Source: Phycisphaeraceae bacterium
GTDB taxonomy: Bacteria; Planctomycetota; Phycisphaerae; Phycisphaerales; Zrk34
Assembly (NCBI GenBank): GCA_028282805.1
Contig: JANQHD010000006.1
Location: 109,736 to 173,735, forward strand
Length of the DNA: 64,000 nucleotides
Direction: 5' to 3'
Within the stretch, counting starts at the first letter, position 1. Each line of letters opens with the position of its first letter. Below, one piece after another: positions 54,903-61,518 of this stretch. A model generated the notes under the pieces. It was not told where the DNA came from. It saw nothing but the letters and a program-made list of their open reading frames with translations, and ran no database searches. A program made the translations under genes and the position numbers.

Positions 54903-55610
54903 TCAGCCGTCCCACCGCAACGTGAAGCCCGGCTCAACTCTCAAGTTCTTTGCAGCCATCGGCACCGCATCAATCGCCACGACTCTCGGTGTTTCGAGCG
55001 TGCCGATCGTGCGCCCCGCCCGGTCCAACACCGTTGCGTCGACGGTGTGCTCGCCCGCCGACAGCCCCTCACGCCTCCAATGCCAGGCGGTCGCGTCGTT
55101 GCCGAACGACCCGTACCCAAACTCGCCCTGCGAAAACCCCGGCGCCGACACGTCGTCGTGCCCAAAACGCCCATCGCCGAACTGTGCCCCGAACCCCGCG
55201 CGAGCTTCGTCGCCGCGCCATAACCGCTCGCCGAGCCCCGACTGCCCGTCAACGCGCACCGACACCCGGCTGTCGACATCCAGCGACTCGTCACGCAACA
55301 ACACCAACTCGGCGGTGCTCACAAAACCCGGCGACCACCCGCCCAAGTTCTCGCGGTGGTCGGACCACGGCCTGTCCACGGGCACCGCCATCAACTCGAT
55401 GCGTCGCGGCCGGCCGGGCTCGACGTGCAACCACATCTCGCGCTGCTCGATCGTGTGCGACACGTCGTACAACACCCCGTCCAAGTAAACCTGCACCAGC
55501 CGGTCGCCTTGCTCCGGCGCCCGCCACATCAAGTGCGCCAAGCCTCGTGGGCCGTGCTCCGCCCAACGCGCCAGCACCATCTCGAACACGCTCTGCGTCG
55601 CTTGCATCAC
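54903..55610 (-). CDS. Unrecognised phage structural protein
   Basis: This 235-aa protein is beta-rich with Trp/Gly/Asp motifs. An internal segment near 145-175 holds short repeats of the type FGDGRFGHDD and GEFGYGSFGND. It overlaps the next upstream gene by 4 bases. An Ig-like end (TVDATVLDRAGRTIGTLE) is possible. The position after the connector-like genes suggests a virion protein; the function is unknown. Confidence 0.65.
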   Translation of the reverse strand: MMQATQSVFEMVLARWAEHGPRGLAHLMWRAPEQGDRLVQVYLDGVLYDVSHTIEQREMWLHVEPGRPRRIELMAVPVDRPWSDHRENLGGWSPGFVSTAELVLLRDESLDVDSRVSVRVDGQSGLGERLWRGDEARAGFGAQFGDGRFGHDDVSAPGFSQGEFGYGSFGNDATAWHWRREGLSAGEHTVDATVLDRAGRTIGTLETPRVVAIDAVPMAAKNLRVEPGFTLRWDG

Positions 55611-55975
55611 GGTTGCACCTGCGCGTAGCGCACTTGGTAGTCCATCGCCAGCCTCGGGCCGATCCGCCGCACCTGCTCGGTATCGAACACCAGCATCACC
55701 ACCCGCTCGTGCGTCCGGCCCACATCGTCCACTAGGTCGCCGGGCTGACCGTCCATCGCCGATTCGATCGCACCGCGTTGGGCTTCGAGCGAGGCGATGT
55801 CGTCACCGACGAGCGTGCCGCTCTGATCGATCCGGCGGTTGGATCGGCCCATCGGCGTGATCCGTTCGCCGTCGACGCCGGGCGCCACGTGCGAAACCGC
55901 GCGCTGCTCGATGCCCCGCACCACAAAGCGGTGCGGCCCTGAGCCAAACAGGTCAATCCCGCGATAGCTGCTCAT
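55607..55975 (-). CDS. Small phage virion protein, unknown
   Basis: This 122-aa protein starts at ATG 55975 with GAGGGGGG directly upstream; a longer reading has a Gly/Arg leader. It begins MSSYRGIDLFGSGPHRFVVRG. A long middle helix (LEAQRGAIESAMDGQPGDL) and a beta-rich end (RVVMLVFDTEQVR, then MDYQVRYAQVQ) follow. It sits between the connector-like gene and the unknown 235-aa gene. Minor capsid, baseplate or connector roles are possible. Confidence 0.6.
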   Translation of the reverse strand: MSSYRGIDLFGSGPHRFVVRGIEQRAVSHVAPGVDGERITPMGRSNRRIDQSGTLVGDDIASLEAQRGAIESAMDGQPGDLVDDVGRTHERVVMLVFDTEQVRRIGPRLAMDYQVRYAQVQP

Positions 55976-55988
55976 CGCCCCGCCCCCC

Positions 55989-56618
55989 TCAGTTCCGCAC
56001 CAGCCGCCCGACCGTCGGCGCACGCCACACGTCCGCCCGGCCGTCACCGTCCGTGTCGATCAGCACGCGCGCCGCCTCCAACGACCTCGCCCAACGCAAC
56101 GCATAGCGTCTCGCTTTCGATTCGAGCGCATCGTTCTCGCCGCCCGCCGCGATCCCCGCGCGGTAGGCCCGTTCCAGCGTGCCCAGCACCTCCAGCCGCT
56201 TGACCTGCCCGACCGACACGATCGCCGATTCGCCCAAAGCCTCAGCGGTGTCGTCGGTGTCGATGCCCAAGGCCAACATGAGCTGCGCGTGTACCTGGTC
56301 CATCTGCGGTCTAAACGTGTACACCGAAAGCGCCAGATCGCTGAGCCCGTCAAACTTTGTCGCGGCGTGCGCCAAATCGAGCGTGTGACCATCGATGATC
56401 TGCTCGATCGCGTAACTCGATGCGTGGGCCGCACCCGATCGCAGCGTAACGACCTGCCCAACTTCCAACGCGTCAAACCCGCCCGTGGCGCTGGTGACCG
56501 TGCCCCCGTTCACGGCCGCGTCGCCGACCCGCAACCGCAATTGTTCTGCCAGCGGCAGTTCCACGAACACGCCCGGCTCCACCGCCAGCAGGTCCGCATC
56601 GTTCGCAAAGTTCGCCAT
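55989..56618 (-). CDS. Phage head-tail connector-like protein
   Basis: This 209-aa protein follows the capsid gene by 67 bases. The N-terminal half is beta-rich (VFVELPLAEQLRLRVGD, then GQVVTLRSGAAHASSY). The C-terminal half is helical, with VKRLEVLGTLERAYRAG and ESKARRYALRWARSLEAARV, ending in an Asp-rich DTDGDGRADVW loop that resembles a calcium-binding motif. Size and position after the capsid gene suggest a head completion or connector protein; no family was firmly recognised. Confidence 0.6.
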   Translation of the reverse strand: MANFANDADLLAVEPGVFVELPLAEQLRLRVGDAAVNGGTVTSATGGFDALEVGQVVTLRSGAAHASSYAIEQIIDGHTLDLAHAATKFDGLSDLALSVYTFRPQMDQVHAQLMLALGIDTDDTAEALGESAIVSVGQVKRLEVLGTLERAYRAGIAAGGENDALESKARRYALRWARSLEAARVLIDTDGDGRADVWRAPTVGRLVRN

Positions 56619-56685
56619 GATCGCTCTCCCGAAAGTAAGCCCGGCCGGGCGGTCTCCCGCCGCGACCGGGTTCTGCTAGTTCCAA

Positions 56686-57813
56686 TCAGCTGACCGACAG
56701 GTTGCGGATCACGCCGTGCGCGTTCTCGTTGCGCAGCTCGAGCGTGTACTCGCCGATCACCTGCCCAACATCCTTGTCGCCGTTGGCCGCCAGCGGCTTG
56801 TAGTGGAAGCTGCGGCCCGCGAGCGGCAACACGTCCACCCGCGAGCTGTCCAGCAACAGCACCACATCGTTGGGCACCCACCGGCTGAGCACGACCCGGC
56901 ACACACCGAAGTCCGATTCGTACACGCTGACGAGGTCACGGAAGCGCGTCTCGCCGCTGTCGAAGCTGCGCGTGGCCGTGACGAAACCGTTGATCCGCCG
57001 CTTCTGCAGGCCGTTGACCACGATCGTGTCGACGTTGCCGCTGCTGGCCGACCAGATGTCGCGCAGCGCGGCGTTGAGCGTGTCCTCGTCGAGCGCCGCG
57101 CCGACCGCGTCGACCTGGTTCGTGCTCAGTTGCGGGATGATGCCGTTCATCGATCGGCGGATCGTGGCCGAACCCTCCGGGTTCGACACGGCCGACACAC
57201 CGTTGATCACGCTGTTTTCCAGGTCGCGGATCAGCTCACGCAGGCGTTCCTGCTTCTGGTAGTCCAACTCGTCGGCCAGGCCGATCTGGTTCGTGGCCAA
57301 TTGCGTGCCGCTGACCTCGACGCCGGCCGTGAAGATCTGGGTGTAGTTCTGCCGGCGCGTGCGGTTGGTGAAGCGTGCGCTCGGCGCATCGTCGCCCTCC
57401 AACGCCGCGTTGCCGATGATGCGAACGACCTGCTGGTCGACCATCGCCTCGGCGGTCGTCCCGCCATAGCCACGCACCACGGTCAGCGTATCACCTGAGA
57501 TGGCCGTCACCAGCATCACCTCGCTGGCGCCATCCGCCTTGACCTGATCGCCGACGCGGAAAATGACGCCGTCCATAACGTCCACCGATGTCGCCGACGT
57601 GGAAAAAGAGCCGTCGACCGTGGCGGTGTTGCCGATCAGTTCGTCTTCGAGCCATTCGTGAACGGTCGAAGTCACGCTACGCTGCGGGTCACCGAGGTGA
57701 TCCAACAACGGCGTCTCGAACGGGCTGACGATCCCGATGACATCGCTGACGTCTTCCGCGATCTCCGGCAGCGTCGCACCCGCACTGTAAGTGGCCTTAC
57801 CCGTAAAAGGCAT
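56686..57813 (-). CDS. Phage major capsid protein (SU10/DUF5309-like)
   Basis: This 375-aa protein matches the SU10-type/DUF5309 major capsid pattern. The N-terminal arm has EIAEDVSDVIGIVSPFETPLLDHLGD. An inserted beta region (about 70-130) is followed by RTRRQNYTQIFTAGVEVSGTQ near 154-174 and a helix with ELIRDLENSVINGVSA. NVDTIVVNGLQKRRINGF, then VLSRWVPNDVVLLLD and a VDVLPLAGRSFHYKPLA block, fit the HK97-fold core. The length fits a complete capsid subunit. It stands between the scaffold-like and connector-like genes, as expected. Confidence 0.8.
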   Translation of the reverse strand: MPFTGKATYSAGATLPEIAEDVSDVIGIVSPFETPLLDHLGDPQRSVTSTVHEWLEDELIGNTATVDGSFSTSATSVDVMDGVIFRVGDQVKADGASEVMLVTAISGDTLTVVRGYGGTTAEAMVDQQVVRIIGNAALEGDDAPSARFTNRTRRQNYTQIFTAGVEVSGTQLATNQIGLADELDYQKQERLRELIRDLENSVINGVSAVSNPEGSATIRRSMNGIIPQLSTNQVDAVGAALDEDTLNAALRDIWSASSGNVDTIVVNGLQKRRINGFVTATRSFDSGETRFRDLVSVYESDFGVCRVVLSRWVPNDVVLLLDSSRVDVLPLAGRSFHYKPLAANGDKDVGQVIGEYTLELRNENAHGVIRNLSVS

Positions 57814-57849
57814 GTGTCTGTCCTCCGTTTGCTCTGTTCGTTCAGTTCA

Positions 57850-58416
57850 TCACGATCCGCTGCGACGCAGGCGCAGGTAGCGCAACAGGTCGCGGCGATC
57901 GCCCGATTGCGACGCGATCCGAGCCGCGTCGTCCAGGCCCCCGGGGCCCCCGCGCGGCCGGGCGCTCATGCCCCCCGCGCCTCGGCCGTCGCGACGGAAC
58001 AGGTAAGGCTTGCGCGCCTTCAGCTGCTCCACCGCCTCGGCAAGGTCCGGCTCTTCGTCCGACGCGACCGCGATCTCCGTCAGCAGCCGGGCCGCCTCCA
58101 GGTCGATCGCGTCGGCCTCGATGAGCAGGTGGTCGATCCGCTGGCGTTGTTCGACCGCGTCCAGCGTCTGGCGTGACTCTTCCAGGTCCGCGCGGGCTTG
58201 CTCCAATTGCTCCTGCAATTCCACCAACCGCTGTTCCGCCGCTTGCGCCCGTTTGCGGTAACGGATCGACTCGCTCACCGGCACCAACTTCTCGCCGGCC
58301 TGCGAAACTTCGTCATTCGTGATTCCCAATTCGTCATTGGTCATCGATCCCCCGTCCGCCCGCATCGCGTCTTCCGTCACCGTTGCTTCGTCGATCGCTG
58401 TCGTTTCGTCGCTCAT
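57850..58416 (-). CDS. Phage scaffold-like coiled-coil protein with in-frame heptamer insert
   Basis: From the ATG at 58416, which overlaps the portal stop by 4 bases, the protein has 188 aa. It is acidic and helical with a strong coiled coil (about 60-115, KRAQAAEQRLVELQEQLEQAR and following) and an Arg/Gly-rich C-terminus ending RRSGS. Scaffold proteins lie between portal and capsid and look like this. Residues about 25-36 (MTNDELGITNDE) are encoded by a five-unit 7-mer array (58308-58342), the same family as the intergenic repeats of the host. A longer reading of the frame upstream is antisense-like and rejected. Confidence 0.7.
   Translation of the reverse strand: MSDETTAIDEATVTEDAMRADGGSMTNDELGITNDEVSQAGEKLVPVSESIRYRKRAQAAEQRLVELQEQLEQARADLEESRQTLDAVEQRQRIDHLLIEADAIDLEAARLLTEIAVASDEEPDLAEAVEQLKARKPYLFRRDGRGAGGMSARPRGGPGGLDDAARIASQSGDRRDLLRYLRLRRSGS
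58308..58342. repeat. Heptamer array in the phage scaffold gene, 5 units
   Basis: CTTCGTC, ATTCGTG, ATTCCCA, ATTCGTC, ATTGGTC. The same type as the GAATGAC array at 22805. Confidence 0.85.
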
Positions 58417-59918
58417 ACCGTCTGCTCCGTCTGGCAATGTTGGTCGTAGCCCAACTCGGCGAGCACCTGCTCGCGTGGCACGCCCAGCTCGACTTTGAGC
58501 TGCGCTTCTTTCAATCGCTGTGTGGTGTTTTCCGGGATCGGTGAGGGCCAGTGCAGCGCCACACGCCGGTCCTCCGGCGACGTTTTCAGCACGCCCGCGA
58601 CGTCCATCGCGTGCAACACCAGCTCGCAGAGCTGCGCCAGCCCGCGCCCGTAGGTCACCCGTTTCTTCTCCGTGCGGGCCAGCAGGCCCATCATCGCGAT
58701 CCGCAGCGCGTTCTCGCTGGTCAGGTTGCCGGCCTTGTTGCGCAGCAGGCCCGCCGCGATGGGTGTGACCGTGCTGACCTTGTCCATCGCGTCGCGTATC
58801 TCGTTGATGTGCGCGTCTTCCGAGGGGTTGGGCCCGTCGCCGCCGAACGCCTCGATCGAGGCGTCGAGGTTCTGCGTCGTCCACATCTGCCCCGGGCCGA
58901 CCGGCTTGTCCAAAAAGTTCTCGATGCCCTTGCCGAGGTACATCTTGAACGACTGGAACGTCACGCGGTTGGCGCGGTCGCTCATGCGCGTGTTCAGCTC
59001 GTCCTGCAGCGGGATCATCGGCTCGACCTCGCTGAGCCCCTCGTAGAAGAACGGCTGCGGCAGGTTCTGGATGTGCACCACGGGGATACGCCCCAACACA
59101 TTCGGCCGCTCGTCGACCAATGCGCCGTCGCGATAAACGCGGACCCGATCCGCCGTCCAGTGTTCGGTGACATCGGCGGTCTTCTGCCGGCCGACCGCCC
59201 GCCCGCGGCGGTCGACGAGGCGTGACATGAACGAACCGTGGTCGATCTCGTTCAGCGGCTGCGTGTAGTGCAACATGTAGCCGTCGAGCGCGCGGTAATC
59301 GTTTTCATTCAGCACGGGGATCGCGCGGGGGGCCTCAACCGTCTCCAGCACGATGCGCGAGGCGTAGCTCAAGGCCCGCCGCGGAGAAGGGAGTTTAGAC
59401 GGGGCCCGCCCGTGGCGCGCGTCCCCCAAGGCTGAATGATTTGTTTCGCCGGTGATCGCGGGCAGCCGATCGGCGCGGAGCATCAGGTCCACGAAGCCGT
59501 ACACGCTGCCCATCAACGCCGCGTCTTGCAGGAAAGAGACGCCGCCGTTGGCCTCGAGCACGACCGCCAGCACGCGATCGATCAGCGCCGCAAGCGCCTT
59601 GTCGTCGGCCAATGATTGCACACGCACGGGCTTGCCGGCCATGAAATCGACGAGCGTGTGCACACGCCAGGCGATGTCGTTTTCGATGACGACCTCGCGG
59701 CGGTTGCCCTCGGCCGATCGCGTGAGCCGATCGGGCAGGCCGACCTGTTGGGCCGCGTTGTACTGCCGGTGCTCATTGGTGGCGTCGAAGTCGAGTTCGT
59801 TGCGGTAGTAAGCCCACAGCCGTTCGAGCGCCGGGCGGACCTGCGATCGGTGCTGGCTGATCATCAGGTTGAGCATCTCGTCGTCGAGCGTCGCGTTGTC
59901 GTGGATCGGTGTGATCAT
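58413..59918 (-). CDS. Phage portal protein (SPP1 gp6-like)
   Basis: From the ATG at 59918 the protein has 501 aa; longer readings lack a plausible leader. Portal landmarks include RLWAYYRNELDFDA near 29, PDRLTRSAEGNRREVVIENDIAWRVHTLVDFMAG near 62-95 (key residues N, V-D, G) and VYGFVDLMLRADRLP near 125-140. GRIPVVHIQNLP lies near 245, LQDELNTRMSDRANRVTF near 280 and GNLTSENALRIAMMGL near 385. A Pro/Arg/Ala-rich stretch near 145-170 (TNHSALGDARHGRAPS and on) looks inserted and may be another dispersed repeat. It is the first gene of the cassette; no terminase precedes it. Confidence 0.82.
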   Translation of the reverse strand: MITPIHDNATLDDEMLNLMISQHRSQVRPALERLWAYYRNELDFDATNEHRQYNAAQQVGLPDRLTRSAEGNRREVVIENDIAWRVHTLVDFMAGKPVRVQSLADDKALAALIDRVLAVVLEANGGVSFLQDAALMGSVYGFVDLMLRADRLPAITGETNHSALGDARHGRAPSKLPSPRRALSYASRIVLETVEAPRAIPVLNENDYRALDGYMLHYTQPLNEIDHGSFMSRLVDRRGRAVGRQKTADVTEHWTADRVRVYRDGALVDERPNVLGRIPVVHIQNLPQPFFYEGLSEVEPMIPLQDELNTRMSDRANRVTFQSFKMYLGKGIENFLDKPVGPGQMWTTQNLDASIEAFGGDGPNPSEDAHINEIRDAMDKVSTVTPIAAGLLRNKAGNLTSENALRIAMMGLLARTEKKRVTYGRGLAQLCELVLHAMDVAGVLKTSPEDRRVALHWPSPIPENTTQRLKEAQLKVELGVPREQVLAELGYDQHCQTEQTV

Positions 59919-60156
59919 GTGTTCGTGCCCCGTAGTGCGTTCACCCTTGGGCGAGGCGGGCGGGCGGCGCGCACCCCGACGGCGCGTGCGGTAAAGCGTG
60001 TGGGGCCCTGGAGCAACAAGCCCGGTGTGCCCGCGGCACCGCGACGGGTTGCGCGCACGCAACTGACCGGGCCCTGCTGGAAAAGCCAGGCCGCCCGCAC
60101 TAACATCCCCCGTCGCAACCGCTCGATAAGCCAAAAACACCCTTGGAGTACCCGCG

Positions 60157-60576
60157 ATGCCCTATCCGGAACTGATGGTCGGTCCGATGCGCGAAGAACT
60201 GGTCAACCTCGGCGTGGCCGAACTGCGGTCACCCGAAGACGTTGACGCCTTTTTCGCCAAACCCGGCACGGCGATGCTGGTGATCAACAGCGTGTGCGGC
60301 TGCGCCGCGGGCGCGGCGAGGCCGGCCGTAGCCCTGTCGCTGCTCAGCGAGAACAAGCCCGACCACGTCGCCAGCGTGTTCGCCGGGCAGGATGTCGAGG
60401 CCACCGAAACGGCCCGCAGCCGCACCCCCCAACTGCCGCCGAGCAGCCCGTCGGTGGTGCTGTTCCGCGACGGCGAGCCCACGCATTATGTTCCCCGCCA
60501 CCGCATCGAGGGCCGCGGCCCCGAAGAGATCGCCGGCGACATCACCGCGTGTTTCGACGACCTGGCGAAGGCGTGA
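60157..60576 (+). CDS. BrxA/BrxB-type bacilliredoxin
   Basis: This 139-aa protein is of the YphP/YqiW (bacilliredoxin) family. It has the CGC redox motif in NSVCGCAAG (C47-C49), a thioredoxin-like core, and the family segments VASVFAGQDVEATE near 71 and PSVVLFRDGEPTHYVPRHRIEGR near 97. Family members remove bacillithiol from proteins in Firmicutes; in planctomycetes the thiol cofactor is not known from this sequence. It stands divergently from the phage cassette with a 238-base interval showing no clear feature. Confidence 0.92.
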   Translation: MPYPELMVGPMREELVNLGVAELRSPEDVDAFFAKPGTAMLVINSVCGCAAGAARPAVALSLLSENKPDHVASVFAGQDVEATETARSRTPQLPPSSPSVVLFRDGEPTHYVPRHRIEGRGPEEIAGDITACFDDLAKA

Positions 60577-60588
60577 ATCGACTCGCGA

Positions 60589-60697
60589 TCTCCCCTCTCC
60601 CGCCGGGAGAGGGTGGCCGAGCAAAGCGAGGTCGGGTGAGGGGGAAACCCGGCGTGCCGCCTTCCCCCGCCCCCAGCCCCTCCCGGCGGAGGGGAGA
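60589..60697. repeat. MITE/REP-like element with inverted ends
   Basis: The 109-bp element starts TCTCCCCTCTCCCGCCGGGAG, cut here as TCTCCCCT..CGCCGGGAG (60589-60609), and ends with the near-inverse CTCCCGGCGG..GGGGAGA (60680-60697). The left end also forms its own hairpin (CTCTCCC/GGGAGAG). GGTGAGGGG in the middle is typical of a widespread intergenic repeat type. It lies in a 227-bp gene-free stretch. Confidence 0.6.
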
Positions 60698-60731
60698 ACG
60701 AAGCGCCTCCGCATCAACGCACGTGAAACGG

Positions 60732-60779
60732 ATTCACCAATTAACTGATTCACTAATTCACGAATCAACTGATTCACAA
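60732..60779. repeat. Octamer repeat array (6 units)
   Basis: ATTCACCA, ATTAACTG, ATTCACTA, ATTCACGA, ATCAACTG, ATTCACAA. Period 8, unlike the 7-base arrays elsewhere. Confidence 0.85.
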
Positions 60780-60803
60780 ACAACAGACCAACGAGAAATC
60801 CCC

Positions 60804-61091
60804 ATGGGCACGTTCCACGACAACCTCGGCGAGTTGCACGGCATCACGGTGGTCGTCGACACCGACGGGCCGAACGTGTACGTCGGGCGGTGTCACGAGG
60901 CGACCGACCAGGTGGTCGTGTTGCACGACGTCGACCAGCACGCCGACGGGGCGGACGGCAAGAGCAAGGCCGAGTACCTGAAGCAGGCCGCGAAATGGGG
61001 CGTGTTCGCCAAGCACAAGCACCTGGTCATCGACCGGGCGAAGGCGGGGGTGGTGTCAGTGGTGCCGTTGAATCAGATGCCTTTGGAATAA
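60804..61091 (+). CDS. Small conserved-type soluble protein, unknown
   Basis: This 95-aa protein starts at ATG 60804 with ACGAGAAA upstream. It is a beta-rich small protein (MGTFHDNLGELHGITVVVD, then NVYVGRCHE and VVVLHDVDQHADG) with a basic helix near 58-70 (AEYLKQAAKWGVFAKHKHL) and a beta end (AGVVSVVPLNQMPLE). No family was recognised. It sits between two repeat-filled intervals. Confidence 0.65.
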   Translation: MGTFHDNLGELHGITVVVDTDGPNVYVGRCHEATDQVVVLHDVDQHADGADGKSKAEYLKQAAKWGVFAKHKHLVIDRAKAGVVSVVPLNQMPLE

Positions 61092-61092
61092 C

Positions 61093-61141
61093 CAAATCCC
61101 AAAGACCAAATCCCAATCAATGCTCAAAACCCAATGACCAA
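61093..61141. repeat. Heptamer repeat array (7 units)
   Basis: CAAATCC, CAAAGAC, CAAATCC, CAATCAA, TGCTCAA, AACCCAA, TGACCAA. It is followed by a hairpin (CAAGCCCC..GGGGCTTG, about 61148-61176) and then TTGGTTGGGG-type sequence, an approximate inverted counterpart. Confidence 0.8.
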
Positions 61142-61194
61142 AAAAACAAGCCCCGGTCGCGGTGATCGGGGCTTGGGCGTTGGTTGGGGTTTGG

Positions 61195-61461
61195 TCATTC
61201 CGCTTCAGCGGCGGCTTCGACCTTCGTGTAGCCGTCGAGGTTGAAGACGACGATCTCGCCGTCGTCGAGGGTAAGGGTGAGGCGGTCGAGCCAGAGCTTG
61301 TCGTCCTTGGCGTGGGCATACCACGAGCCGGTCTTCTTCTGCTCGTAGCGTTCGACGGTGCCGACGGTCTCGTTGACCCAGCAGTCACCGTCGCGCTGGG
61401 GGATTTGCTGGGTGACCTTGACCCGCTGGCCGGGCTCAAACTTCTGCACGACATCGTTCAT
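61195..61461 (-). CDS. Small soluble protein, unknown
   Basis: This 88-aa protein starts at ATG 61461; 14 extra residues in a longer reading are not protein-like. The sequence is SH3-like in feel (QKFEPGQRVKVTQQIPQRDGD, VGTVERYEQKKTG, WYAHAKDDKLWLDRLTLTLDDGEI), with a charged alternating beta pattern. It may be a small beta-barrel nucleic-acid-binding or ribosome-associated protein; no family was recognised. It is on the same strand as gpmI, 57 bases after its stop. Confidence 0.65.
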   Translation of the reverse strand: MNDVVQKFEPGQRVKVTQQIPQRDGDCWVNETVGTVERYEQKKTGSWYAHAKDDKLWLDRLTLTLDDGEIVVFNLDGYTKVEAAAEAE

Positions 61462-61518
61462 GGCGATCGCGGCTCCTCGATGACTCGCGGGACAGTTTAA
61501 CAACTGCCCGGGTTTTGC

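Larger units (their letters stand above)
48002..59918 (-). mobile_element. Phage-derived morphogenesis and lysis cassette (no terminase, no integrase)
   Basis: Fourteen tightly packed minus-strand genes run in the usual virion order: portal, scaffold-like, capsid, connector candidate, unknown virion proteins, fibre/LamG proteins, spanin-like pair and holin-like protein. Many stop and start codons overlap by 4 bases (ATGA or GTGA). The large and small terminase, protease, tail tube/sheath, tape measure, integrase, repressor and replication genes were not found inside or on the flanks, which hold ordinary host genes. The host heptamer repeat has invaded the scaffold gene. It could be a prophage remnant, a gene-transfer-agent-like module or a domesticated particle. 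Confidence 0.8.

Noticed and set aside
48002..59918. Complete, inducible prophage
   Set aside because: No integrase, repressor, terminase, replication genes or attachment-site repeats were found at the borders.
60732..60779. Possible CRISPR-like array
   Set aside because: Units are only 8 bases, contiguous, with no spacers and no cas genes.
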